The notes under the pieces are model-generated. The model was not told where the DNA came from. It made no database searches and saw only the letters and a program-made list of their open reading frames with translations. Below, one piece after another: positions 35,336-45,820 of a stretch of 64,000 nt of DNA. Source of the DNA: Isoetes taiwanensis (lineage: Eukaryota; Streptophyta; Lycopodiopsida; Isoetales; Isoetaceae); assembly GCA_021234155.1 (NCBI GenBank), contig JAJEKV010000019.1:1573200-1637199 (forward strand). The letters run 5' to 3'. Every line of letters begins with the position of its first letter. Position 1 is the first letter of the stretch. Both the position numbers and the translations under genes were made by a program.

Positions 35336-35953
35336 AAAATTGACTCATCATATATAGCAAATATTTACGCAAAGGAACTTGTTCTGGCATCTGGGGATAA
35401 TGTATAAATTTGTCATTGAATTGGCAAGGGTACTTTTTCAACCATGTACAAATAACTAAGACTGTAAGATCAACCAGGCCGCACTGTCTTTAAGATTAGG
35501 ATAACTTGGTAGAATGATATTTATTTGTGCACTGCACGTGGAAGTCTGTAGTTGCAAATGAAGGCAGCATAAAATGATCTTGTGACTGAAATGCAGCAGC
35601 CCTGAATCAAAAGACCCAACTATCTGATTTTGGAGGAAAAATGAAATGACTTGAGTGATCTGATATCCTTGGAAAAATGGATATTGAAATGACAATAGTG
35701 AATTGTTCGTCTAGGCATATTTCCTCTCTTAACATCGGCTTAGTTCTCGGTTCAAGGATTCCTGCAAACAAACATTTGTAAAATTTTGATAAGTTACAGT
35801 AAATCGTTAAGAGCCATTTGCATTAGTTTTTAAGGATCGGAATTGATGAAGACTGCTGTAGAAGATTTAAACAATTTATCTTTGCCAGCAGAAGATCCCA
35901 GTCATAATGCCAGTCATTTTGTTTAATGAGCACTGTCTAAATTTGTTTTCTTC
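35336..35953. other. Spacer, no gene recognised (U2)
   Basis: Nearly identical to U1 16,331-16,948. Nothing recognisable. Confidence 0.5.
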
Positions 35954-36175
35954 TTGCAAGAGTTAATGGATAAATTAAGGATGCCATCAGGAGGGGCACA
36001 GAGGAAGCAAGATCCATTCAAGATCCATTCAGTCAGAGGGTTCATTCACTTGGTCAAACCCAAACAAACAAAAATCCAGTTCATGGTTCGTGGGCCTGGA
36101 TTTATGATCTGCAAGTTTGCATGTGGATTTGTAGAAATACTAAGGGTTTATTCTGCAGCTGGAAATGGCATTTAG
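35954..36175 (+). other. Unrecognised ORF after splice-acceptor-like sequence (U2)
   Basis: 73 residues: MQELMDKLRMPSGGAQRKQD, PFKIHSVRGFIHLVKPKQTK, ending RVYSAAGNGI. The same length is kept in U3 with M-to-T changes, which supports this frame over the longer U0 reading. Not recognised. Confidence 0.35.
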
Positions 36176-38068
36176 CAGAGTTAGGGTCGATCTGCTTAAG
36201 GTCGTTTTTCATAAGGCCAAGACTGGCCGAACACATAAAATGGCAGAGTGGATCTGCTGGGACTCCGATCTGGTTACAGGATTAAGGTATGATTTATTCT
36301 CTGAACCATTTGATAATTGTGGCAGAGCATCAAGAAACATTTGATTTTTCTTACTATCATTATTATCATTATGGTTCTTCTTGTCGAAAATGCTCTTTAA
36401 AATTATGGTTTACGGTTTATTGCCACTGCCATATTGATGCCTACTCAAATTCAAGAAGTTTCTTTGATGGAACATTCGGCTGGATGTTTTATACGGATGC
36501 AAGGATGTCAAGGATTTCAATAACAGGAAATATATTCAGGTTTGAGCAGTTGCTTAAATAGGTTCCTATTTGTCTCTGCATTTTAAACAGCTCTAAGCTT
36601 GTAAACATTCGGATCGAAATTTGCCTTTCGGGCTTGCCTTTTCGAGCAAATGGAGGTTTTGATCCGTTTTTGAAATTATGATTAAGGAAATGATTAAAAC
36701 AATCTGGTATATGTGCTAAGGTTGCTAAGGTTGTAGATTTTGGGCGTATTGCTATAGATTTAATGCACCATGTTTTTTGACGTGGACTTAATATAACAAA
36801 AAGTCAGCATTTTAAATTTTATAGATTAAGAGGGACTTCCTATACATGACAAGGACTTGTAGAAACCTTAATTTTAAGCTTTTAGCTAAAAGAATGGAAC
36901 TTCAAGGCAATCTGATTTTATTTTAAATAGAAGGGTGCTTCTATGTTCTTTATTTGCTTATGAGATTCTAAATAGCATATGTATTTCTGCGAGGAATCTA
37001 CATGCTGGATCAATGATTTTGTTTGACTAATGATTAGTTATTATTTTGCCCTTTTTGCCTAGATGTATTCTCAAGCAAACTATTTATGAGATGTATGTTA
37101 TCGTAAATGGAGAATGCCCTTTTTTTCTCTTCACATTGCAACGTCAATCTGTAGATTTTGTTTTTAGAAGCACTCTTTTTCTATATGAAGTAATGTTTTC
37201 CCCCTTTTCTTGTTTTTAAATGCATGGATTACAGATTAAGGGAATGATTTTTTTTTTTCTCTTTCCTTTCCATTTTCGTGATGCCATCTCCATGCTATTC
37301 TTAAGAGATTATATGGAACGGTAACTTGCTTTTTTCGTGATGCCATCTCCATGCTATTCCTAAGACATTATATGGAACGGTAATTGCTCAAGGACGCAGA
37401 AATGTGTTGGAACATAGACTTTCATTTGTAACCTACAGAGTGACAAGAATTCGAGCTCTGGGAAGACGATACAGCCCCCCTTCCCCCCCCTCCCCCCAAG
37501 CGGAAAACACCATCGGAAAATTGCAGATGAAGAAAAAACAGGAAAAAAACGGATAAAAAACACGAGAAAGTGTTCAAAACATGCAAAAAATTGCCGGAAA
37601 AAGCTTTTCCCAAAAAGGGGGGAAGGTACTGACTTCTCTATGTTGATGCATGTGGTCACGTGATAGTGCTCAAAGATTTATGATTATCTTCAAGATTGGG
37701 ATAGTTGAACATGCATGTAAACGTTGACACTTCTACTATCGTGAATGTAATAAGATCAATGTCTTTAAGACAAAAAACCGTAACAATGGACATGCCAGAC
37801 ATATGAGTATATTTTTATGTGTACATTGAATCTTCTTTAGAATAGAGTGGTGCACTACATCATACAACAAGATTTGACTATGTAGAATTATCTTCTATGA
37901 AAATGACATCATATGCATGTATTACACATGTTTATTTCCCTTCCGTGAAAAAATAAAAGTTAGAACACCAAATCTTTAATTATTTGCTACCAAAGAGCAT
38001 TTTAACTTTGACACAACAAATTTTGTAAGTGAAAGTCCCCAATCTGACAAAGATCATATTGACAATAT
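36176..38068. other. AT-rich spacer, no gene recognised (U2)
   Basis: Lacks about 40 bp near 36,874 that U1 and U3 have (ATTTTTGTATACAATGCC and following). Holds the 59-bp duplication and a C-rich patch at 37,470-37,500 that reads differently in each unit. Confidence 0.55.
37277..37390. repeat. 59-bp direct duplication
   Basis: Two tandem copies beginning CGTGATGCCATCTCCATGC (37,277 and 37,336). In U3 the Helitron lies inside the first copy. Equivalents at about 3,061 and 18,311. Confidence 0.8.
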
Positions 38069-38215
38069 GGCGAGTATCACACCTAGATCAGATGGCAACC
38101 TATGAAAAAACCATCCACTTTACATTTTGCCATCGAAGTTGAGAATCTGGCGAGTATCACACCTAGATTAGATGGCAATCTACGAAAAAAGCCACTTACT
38201 TTATATTCTGCCATC
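38069..38215. repeat. 80-bp minisatellite, U2 copy
   Basis: GGCGAGTATCACACCTAGAT starts at 38,069 and again at 38,149; each copy ends near GCCATCGAAG. Period 80 bp, about 85% identity between copies. Confidence 0.8.
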
Positions 38216-38355
38216 GAAGCCAATTGTTTGTTGGCACGTCTTGATTCTTTCAAAGAATGTATAGTTATGCAACATTTTGTCCATTCCATGATGTCGTCAT
38301 ACAAATTGAGTACGTGAATAGCAAAAGAAATCTGTTACACATATAAGCACCTATT

Positions 38356-38391
38356 AAGAATTTGTTGCGACTGTCGCCGCAACAAATTCTT
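38356..38391. repeat. Perfect 14-bp inverted repeat
   Basis: AAGAATTTGTTGCG, an 8-base loop, then CGCAACAAATTCTT. Present unchanged in U3 at 59,424-59,459, disrupted in U0 and U1. No associated gene. Confidence 0.85.
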
Positions 38392-38404
38392 GTATTTTAT
38401 GCAA

Positions 38405-39439
38405 TGCTATCAAATGTCCATGGTTTTTCTTCTTATATTTATTCAAAGATTTATGATGGGTCGAATATAGATATGTCATTTTGTTAACAAGTGTCCATGG
38501 CTTCCTTCCTTATATTTATCCAAGAATTGATGATGAGACTGTATGCCATGTCGTCTAGGGTTCATGATGAAAATAAATGGTGTTTTGCTATCAAATGTCC
38601 ATGGTTTTTTTTCCTTAACTTCAAGCAGCATGATGAGATGTATGCTATGGTCGTCTAGGGGTATGAGAATATATGCTAGGTGTAGACATTTGGTAACACC
38701 ACTTTTGTCAGGAGAATGCAGCATTTGTGTCACAAATATCATTGAAAGGACACCCAACGTAGTCTGTTAATTGAATATGTGAAACATTTATAAGTAAATG
38801 TCATAGCCCATATCGAGGTACACAAATATGTCGTGTTGTACCTATTATAATCATCCACACTCCCAAATTTGTCTGGTGCATAAAAGTGACAATCCATCAG
38901 ACAATCATACAGTTTACAGTGCATAGTTTTTTTTTTCCTTCCGTCCTTTCTGTTGTTTGAAACATCACCTTGAAGCAGTACTTAAAGCAGGTTGCAAATC
39001 TGTTAGGAACTTTGAATAATCTTACCTTAGCTTAAGGAACTAAGGCGGAATAGAGCGGACGTTTGCTTAAATGTAGTTTGCGGTGGTTTTTTACTGCATT
39101 TTTTAATTAGTTATCCAAATAAACTTATTAGTTGGTGATAGAAGGTTAACCAAATTGCTATGGACCATATTATAGCTTTTTTATTTTAACCTTCTGTATT
39201 GGCCACGATGCAGGTGTAAAAACTATTACATGCATTATGTGAATTGCAATGTAGTTGTAGTCGTGCCCAAGTGTGCACAATCAATGTTCTTTATGACCCA
39301 TGGGCACTTATTCTTTTATGTTTTCAATAAGACCAAGCATCAAACAGTATAATGTTGGCCATGGAGATCCTATGAACCTGTTACAAAATTTACTTATTTA
39401 CAATGCTTTATAGATGTTTTCAGCTCCATTTTAGTTGCT
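38405..39439. other. Spacer with degenerate TGTCCATGG repeats, no gene (U2)
   Basis: Three or four irregular repeats beginning TGTCCATGG, then AT-rich sequence up to the LTR element. ORFs such as 38,543-38,770 run through the repeats and have no motif. Confidence 0.5.
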
Positions 39440-39790
39440 TGTCATCACCTAGTGGTTAACATTGTGCATGCACATGTTAGGTGCATGCACATGATAGGTG
39501 TCAGTGGTGGCAGACTGACACTTGGCATGATTAGGTTAACATAAGTGTAGGGATTAGATTTAGTTAGATGTACGGCTCAGATTTGCGGTCTACACTATAT
39601 TAGACCGGAGCCTCTTCAGATGTACTGAGGTTTATCTCATATTTGGAGAGCCTCATTTGGCCACGTTCCCCTTCATTCTTTGTACATATTTCCTTGTCTT
39701 GTTCTTGTTTTGTGATCATGAGCATGGCAGCTTTGTAGCATCCGGCAGTCATGGACTGCTGCTGCAGGGTGTATGCCAAGAATCCAAACA
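39440..39790 (+). repeat. 5' LTR of the U2 element
   Basis: Starts TGTCATCACCTAGTGG, ends AATCCAAACA. Contains the nested repeat GTGCATGCACATG twice. Equivalent 5' LTRs: 5,196-5,544 and 20,426-20,778. Confidence 0.75.
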
Positions 39791-39791
39791 T

Positions 39792-39811
39792 TGGCGCCGT
39801 TATGCCGGGTT
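39792..39811 (+). other. Primer-binding site, Asp-tRNA type
   Basis: TGGCGCCGTTATGCCGGGTT directly after the LTR end; ten-base core matches the 3' end of plant Asp-tRNA, then an AT insertion interrupts the match. Confidence 0.65.
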
Positions 39812-41149
39812 CGCTCGTGATCACTTTCTTCTCCCTTGCTGTTTGCTGTTGTCTTGCTGCTCCAATTTTTCCCCGTTTTGAAGACTTCTTGTATACTATT
39901 CTTCCCCTGTTAGGTTTCCTTAGTTTGCCCAACCAAGTCGATTTGTGTATCCGCTTGGAGGCCTTTGTTATTCCAAACAGCTGATGATTCTGCCAGCTGA
40001 TCAAATTTACTTTTGTCAATCTGTTCTCAAGACTCTGTTTTTCAAGTGCAGCAAGTACAGTTTGCAGTTTCAGGATTTCTGGAGTGGTGACAGCACTCCT
40101 CTCTGCAAGATTTTCAAAAAAATCAAAAGTTTGATCCTCTTTTCTCTTCTCACTGCTGAAAAAATGTCAAAATATCATGCTCCTTTTTCATTATCCTCTG
40201 TTTTTCTCTCAGCTTTATCAGAAATCGTGCTCTGGCACACCAAAAATATTCTCTTTCAATTCTTCTTCAGTTTATTTTTCGAGGGCCAGCACTCGGCTAG
40301 CCCCGTTTGAGCCCATCTGTTCCAGTTCTGGCTGTTTAGTTTCAAGGTTTTCTTCTGCAATCTTCAAAGCCAGTATTTTGTCTCCATCGCTCCTGCACAT
40401 ACACGAGTTCCAGAAGTTTCTTGAGCTTATAACTTACCATAAGAGTTGGCGCAGATTCAAGCACCTTAAGCATCTGCAACACATAAACTTGTCTGCTTCC
40501 AGTATCTATTCTTATTCAAGTTTTTCAAGAGGGCCAGCACTGTGGCCAGCCCCCATCCATCTGCCCAAGCACATACAGGCTGCAACAAAAGTCTGTCTTC
40601 AAGCAAGCACGTTTATAAGCGAATTTTTTAAGCCTCAGGACATTTGCAAACAAGCAAATCTTTTCATCAGTTAAGAGTGGAAGATTAAATTCGAATATCT
40701 TTGTGGGGCACAGCACAGTCAAATCTTTCATCTATCTATCCAAAACTGTGCAGCATCGATCAAAGGCTAACCCATCTATTCAAGCTTTATCCTGCAAAGT
40801 GGAAGCGGAGATGATTTAAAGCCGACCTCTGTACTGCATCAAAGTCCCGTTTGGGTTGACAAAATCAAACATCTATCTATTCAAGCTCTTTTCGATGCGA
40901 AGTTGAGGCAGATTTCCACAGCTCAGGTCGAACCGCGTCTTTTCTCGCCATCCGTGCTTCTAAATTGATAAGCCCGGCAGAATTTGTGCTTTGCCATATC
41001 CAAAGATTTCCCTTCAAATCGGTCGCCATGGAAATAAGCGGCCATTTACTCTTCTTCAAGACCTCTTACGCTCACTCTAGGGTTTTAGGCTTAACGGCTA
41101 TGATTTGGCCGCCTAAGATCTATGGTTGGTCAGATATTGTTTTAGGCTC

Positions 41150-41420
41150 ACGGCTCACGGGTCCACGCCACGGGCACAAGACTCTTTTGCGGGCTGATAA
41201 CCGCCCACGGCCACGCCTCACGGCTCCACGCTTGCTCTCCCCACGCTCATGTTCCCACGCCCATGCCCACGCTCAAACTTTGACCCACGTTCTGTATTTT
41301 TGCCCACGATTGACCACGCAAATTGACCACGCTCCAGCCACGCTTCAGCCACGCTCTTTATGCTCCCACGCTCACACTTTGCTTATGGCCACGCTTTTTG
41401 CTCAACATCCACGCTCTGCA
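41150..41420. repeat. CCACGCT-rich degenerate repeats inside the LTR element
   Basis: The motif CCACGCT or CCCACG recurs many times with irregular spacing of 10-20 bp. Equivalent tracts at 6,910-7,180, 22,190-22,445 and 46,690-46,965. Function unknown. Confidence 0.65.
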
Positions 41421-41815
41421 CAAATATTGTGACGCATAGCCATGCTCTCCTATGGTCGATCACGGGGGATGCTTTTAAGGTGCTTACCTTTTGACGGCCC
41501 CATATAATCATTGTTTTGAAGCTTTTTTCGTGAACTTTTGGGCAATATTTGTTCCAAGGACTTACCCATAATATAAGGGGATGGTCCTTATGTTTTTGGC
41601 CCAAGTTCCTATGATCCATGTTCTGCATCGACATTCATTCGGATCTTCTTCGTCATCAATGCCTTCATGAAGATCTTTTGGCGACACAACAAACCATTAC
41701 CAGTACCATCCTTTTCGCTCCTAAATTTTTTTTGGCACCATGTTGTAATTGTCAGACTTGTCTTATAAAAGTGTACATGTTTTTGTGCTAAAAAACTTTT
41801 TAGGGGAGGCAAAGT

Positions 41816-42168
41816 TTAACCACCTAGTGGTTAACATTGTTGTGCATGCACATGTTAGGTGCATGCACATGATAGGTGTCAGTGGTGGCAGACTGACACT
41901 TGGCATGATTAGGTTAACATAAGTGTAGGGATTAGATTTATTTAGATGTACGGCTCAGATTTGCGGTCTACACTATATTAGACCGGAGCCTCTTCAGATG
42001 TACTGAGGTTTATCTCATATTTGGAGAGCCTCATTTGGCCACGTTCCCCTTCATTCTTTGTACATATTTCCTTGTCTTGTTCTTGTTTTGTGATCATGAG
42101 CATGGCAGCTTTGTAGCATCCGGCAGTCATGGACTGCTGCTGCAGGGTGTATGCCAAGAATCCAAACA
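41816..42168 (+). repeat. 3' LTR of the U2 element
   Basis: Near-identical to 39,440-39,790. Equivalent 3' LTRs: 7,579-7,930, 22,840-23,184 and 47,359-47,710. Confidence 0.75.
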
Positions 42169-42294
42169 TTGTCTATATTTTTTACATTTCAATCCCTTGA
42201 GAAGATTTAGCATTTAAGATCACACAAACTAATATGGACACTAGTGAGGATCATACAATCTACCAATAATCATGAGACCTATGCCCAACAAAAA

Positions 42295-42322
42295 GCCCAG
42301 CAACGCTGGGCACTTTTTCTAG
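42295..42322 (+). mobile_element. Helitron 3' terminus (hairpin plus CTAG)
   Basis: GCCCAGC-AAC-GCTGGGC hairpin (42,295-42,311), seven bases ACTTTTT, then CTAG followed by T. This is the hallmark of a Helitron end (hairpin, CTRR, insertion before T). The first PPR base after it, TATTATTATATCC, is continuous host sequence in the inverted copy near 44,800, where it is preceded by CAGCA, which fits insertion at A|T. The matching 5' TC end is not located. Confidence 0.65.
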
Positions 42323-43080
42323 TATTATTATATCCAAAATGATTCCATGTACAAAATTCTTATTACCTTTGAGCTGCTGCATGTTGGTGGGAATGTGCTT
42401 GATGATTGGCAAGCATTAAACAGAATAACAGATCATTGTTTGGTCAATGCATGGTAAGTCATCACGCACCCATAGAAATGGAAATCGGCAATGCTTTTGT
42501 TCTTCTTGTGCTTGCACAATTGCATCCACACCATATGGAAAGAGAACAGAAGAAGTTATGTCCAAGATTGGCAGTTCAGACCAACAGCTCTCAATGCGGA
42601 CCGTGTATGCCCAACATGGACGCCTGCAAGAAGCACAATATCTATTTGAAAGAATGCCTGAGAAGAATATCTATTTGCATGCTTTTATGATTTTTAAGCA
42701 AATGCATCCATGCTGGTGATGTTGCAGCAGCTGGAGGTAAGCATATTCGTTCCTGTATTTCAACCAAGGGCTTTAAGCTAGATATTGTTATGGGTACTAC
42801 CGTTGTTAACATGTATGCCAAATGTGAGAACCTTGAGGATGCTGGACGTGGTATGGTTTCTTGGAATGCCAAGATTGTGTGCCATATGCCCTGAGCGGCC
42901 ATTCCCAGGAAGCATGAATCTTTTCAACAAGATGACAGGACACAACACAGCGTCATGAAAATGCCATGATCACTGCTGTGGATTTGATACAAATGTTGTT
43001 GGCAATGCAGTTAGTAATACGTATGGGAAATGTCAAAACCTTCGGGCTTCTTTTAAACATCACCACCATGGATGCATTTG
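42323..43080 (+). pseudogene. PPR fragments, + strand block, U2 first copy
   Basis: Pieces of a plant PLS-type PPR protein (organellar RNA binding). One frame (42,447-42,719) reads MRTVYAQHGRLQEAQYLFER then MPEKNIYLHAFMIFKQMHP; another reads FKLDIVMGTTVVNMYAKCE; a third GFDTNVVGNAVSNTYGKCQN. Each matches the helix pattern of a PPR repeat, but in different frames with stops between. The first 270 bp are an inverted copy of about 44,550-44,800. No start, DYW domain or continuous tract of repeats, so a decayed remnant. Confidence 0.7.
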
Positions 43081-43081
43081 C

Positions 43082-43552
43082 TTAAAAATCATTATTCTTC
43101 TCAGGCATTCTTTCAAATAGATATTGTGCTTCTTGTAGGCATCCATGTTGGACGTACAGCCGTTTAGGCAAGTTTTGAACAATCAACAAGCATCTTGCAC
43201 CTACCCGCATTGAGAGTATGCTCTTAATAGAATTCTCCACGTAAAAGATATTATATTCGGCCATTTTATCGAACGAAAGTCTGGCATCATCCAAGCTGTC
43301 ACACTCCGCATACATTTGAATAAGAAGATTTTTCAAAAACATGTTCTTTGCAAATCTAGAAACGAGAACATGCGAATGAATGCATTTCCCTACTGCAAAT
43401 GCATTTAGATGTTGCAGTCCCTTAACAAAGACCCATAAAAAAGACACGATTGAATGCCAGAAATTTCTCATTTCTCTGTCGAGTGAAATAATTCCTTGTT
43501 CAACAAATTTTATTGTGCAAGGGATGCCCGAGGTTTGTAGTTGTAGCCCCAT
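43082..43552 (-). pseudogene. PPR fragment, - strand, distal part (U2 first copy)
   Basis: 156-residue frame with FAVGKCIHSHVLVSRFAKNM, FLKNLLIQMYAECDSLDDAR, LSFDKMAEYN and QHGCLQEAQYLFERMPEKNN: about two PPR repeats of the L/S type, with an in-frame but scrambled stretch between them. It could be a short truncated ORF, but normal proteins have ten or more repeats. Confidence 0.75.
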
Positions 43553-43923
43553 CTTGCCCCTGCTTCTTGTCTCTTGGTCTGAACTGCCAATCTTGGATAT
43601 AACTTCTTCGGTTCTCTTTCCATATGGTGTGGATGCTCTTGTGCAAGCACAAGAAGAACAAAAGCATTGCTGCTTGGTGTATTTTGATCTATCGTGTTGG
43701 AGAGAATTAGATCTTTCATGGCCCGTTTAAGTAGAGCATTAAAATCACTGTCGTTCATCATCATCATGCTTACAAAGGGAACTTGTAACTTTTGTTTAGA
43801 TAAGAGCCCATGTCTTAGTATGATCTTTTGTTTTAAACTGCAGGTGCTTAAGTTCAGAACACACAAATCTTTCATCATTACTTTTGTCAAATAGTCACCT
43901 TTTCTCATTTCTTTGTCAAGCAT
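43510..43923 (-). other. Unrecognised ORF between two PPR parts (U2 first copy)
   Basis: 137 residues beginning MLDKEMRKGDYLTKVMMKDL with a middle SMMMMNDSDFNALLKRAMKD; open also at 9,272-9,682 (U0) and 24,552-24,968 (U1), broken in the second U2 copy. The last 50 residues overlap the PPR DNA in another frame. No family recognised. Confidence 0.35.
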
Positions 43924-44195
43924 GCTCTCCTATTGAAGACTGTGCAAATTTTGTATAAACAACGATCTTCGTTTTAACAACTGTTTTTCATAGTGCTGCC
44001 TTGTAGATTCTGCTTGGAAACTAAGATGGTATTGCTTGTTGTAGGCATCCATGTCGGACATAGATATTGTGCTTCTTGTAGGCATCCATGTTGGACATAC
44101 AGGGTGATTACTGTATTCCATTACACAACATTCCGTTCAGACATGTTTTGAACAATCAACAAGCATCTTGCACCTGCCCAATTCAGAGTATGCTC

Positions 44196-44870
44196 TTAAT
44201 AGGATTCTCCACGTAAAGTATTCCATTCGTCCATTCTATCGAACAAAAGTCTGGCATCATCCAAGTTGTCACACTCAGCATACATCTCAATGAGAGGATT
44301 TTGCAAAAACATGTTCTTTGCCAATCCAGAACTGAGAACATGCGAATGAATGCATTTCCCTACTGCGAATGCATCTGGATGATGCAGTCCCAAACAAAGG
44401 CCCATAAAAAATACTTGTTTGAATGCCAGAAATTTCTCATTTCTCTGTCATGTGAAATAATTTCTTGTTCAACAAATTTATTGTGCAAGGGATGCCCGAG
44501 GTTTGTAGTTGCAGCCCCATCTTGCCCCTGCTTCTTCTCTCTTGGTCTGAACTGCCAACCTTGGACATAACTTCTTCTGTTCTCTTTCCATATGGTGTGG
44601 ATGCTCTTGTGCAAGCACAAGAAGAACAAAAGCATTGCCGATTTCCATTTATATGGGTGCGTGATGACTTACCATGCATTGACCAAATAATGATCTGTTA
44701 TTCTGTTTAATGCTTGCCAATCATCAAGCACATTCCCACCAACATGCAGCAGCTCAAAGGTAATAAGAATTTCGTACAAGGAATCATTTTGGATATAATA
44801 ATATGCTGATAATGGAGTTATGTACAGGGATGGCTTTGCACACATTCTTCTGCACAACATTCTTCTACAG
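44196..44870 (-). pseudogene. PPR fragment, - strand, proximal part (U2 first copy)
   Basis: Frames at 44,360-44,635 and 44,196-44,405 together read FLAFKQVFFMGLCLGLHHPD-like sequence into DAFAVGKCIHSHVLSSGLAK, then NPLIEMYAECDNLDDARLLF and DRMDEWN. Matches one and a half PPR repeats. Frame changes separate the parts. It resembles the distal part (43,082) so one may be a duplicate of the other. Confidence 0.7.
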
Positions 44871-45390
44871 TCAGTAAATGTATGGTTGAAGGTTTTTGTT
44901 GTGTTTATAGGGAAAAATAGCTAGTCAATGTATGGACCGTAGTTAACTTCTTAGAATTAATTTTGTTTTTTTCCCTCTCGCATTTTCATTCGCGTCAAGG
45001 AAATGTTATTGAGTATGAAGACTTAACCAACAATTATGTTAAATCTTGTGCTTAGCATGGGAGTATTATAATCCGTTGCGTCCTTCAACCATTGCAAATG
45101 GAAGTTAAAGCTACTTTAGAAGCACCGAGTCTACCAAGTATTTGCATGGCTTTAAACCTATTATTTTATTACATTCGAGCACATTTAGATTCTCATTTCT
45201 TTCCCTTGGAATGTGTTACATCAAAAAATACCTTAATATGATTTGTCTTTGAGGTGATTAGAGTGCCAGTGAAAAAAAAAAGTTCATTGAATTTAGAAGT
45301 CGTTAGTCTCTTGTCTTGCTCATAAGTCTTTAACCTGTGGCAAGAATTAACTATTCTTGAGTTGAAATATGTTTTAGATTAATTGTCTTA

Positions 45391-45820
45391 AATTTTTATT
45401 TTTACCAGATGTGCATTCTCCTGTGATTTTGTACAAACAGCGAGCTTTGTTTGGCCAATTATTCTTCATAGTGCCGTCTTGTAGATCCAGCCTAAAAATT
45501 AAGATGTTGAGCATGCGGCCTTGTAGATTCTGCCAGGAAACTAAGATGTCCTTATATTTCCTTATTTGCATTTGTATGTTTCCATTTGTATTTTCCTTAT
45601 ATTTCCCTTCTTTATGCAAAGTATTTCCCTGCTTACCCATTGCCTTATACAGAGGTTTGGATCTGCCCAAAGGCCAAGAGAAATACACATGAAACCTCTG
45701 TATATCATCAATAATGCCATCTCCATTCTTGTCCACTTCTTTCACCATTAATTGAAGCTCTTCTTCCGTAATATTGTCTCCCAAAGATCTTAAAACGGTA
45801 CCCAATTTGGTCACTGAAAA
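45391..45820 (-). pseudogene. Calmodulin-like fragment ending at duplication junction (U2)
   Basis: Reverse copy of the EF-hand fragment: TELQ-side linker, [12 protein letters not shown] loop and tail are in frame (45,374-45,937). At 45,820-45,844 the frame runs into LTR-element DNA (MCRSDGDKILALKIAEENLE), so the 187-residue ORF is a chimera made by the duplication, not a natural protein. Confidence 0.75.

Larger units (their letters stand above)
39440..42168 (+). mobile_element. Non-autonomous LTR retrotransposon (LARD/TRIM-like), U2 reference copy
   Basis: Direct repeats of about 351 bp at 39,440-39,790 and about 41,816-42,168 are nearly identical and end AATCCAAACA. The first is followed by TTGGCGCCGTTATGCCGGG, close to the primer site used by elements primed with Asp-tRNA (core TGGCGCCGTTGCCGGGG) but with two extra bases. 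A purine run (AGGGGAGGCAAAG) precedes the second. The 2.0-kb interior has no gag-pol motif, so it would rely on an autonomous partner. A longest interior frame (40,177-40,674, 165 residues) is not recognised. No clear target-site duplication: TTGCT before and TTGTC after are only similar. Near-identical LTRs imply recent insertion before the unit duplications. Confidence 0.8.
40303..45820. repeat. 5.5-kb internal duplication, first copy
   Basis: Runs from inside the LTR element (GAGCCCATCTGTTCC) through the 3' LTR, PPR blocks and a calmodulin-like fragment. The second copy follows directly. Junction at about 45,820-45,844 contains filler made of a repeat of AAGATCTTAAAA and GGTACCCAATTT. Confidence 0.85.

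Noticed and set aside
38069-38215. Possible CRISPR-like array
   Set aside because: Only two contiguous 80-bp copies without spacers; an ordinary minisatellite in a plant genome.
40177-40674. 165-residue ORF within the LTR element as possible gag
   Set aside because: No zinc knuckle or capsid-like pattern, and the frame is not kept in U0 or U1.
39440-42168. Target-site duplication TTGTC for the LTR element
   Set aside because: TTGTC does occur at both sides, but accepting it would make the LTR start with A and leave bases between the purine tract and the LTR; the TG start next to the purine tract fits better, so the duplication stays unproven.
42295-42311. GC-rich hairpin followed by T run as a bacterial-type terminator
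   Set aside because: Eukaryotic context; the CTAG end and a second copy at a proven insertion site make a Helitron end the better reading.
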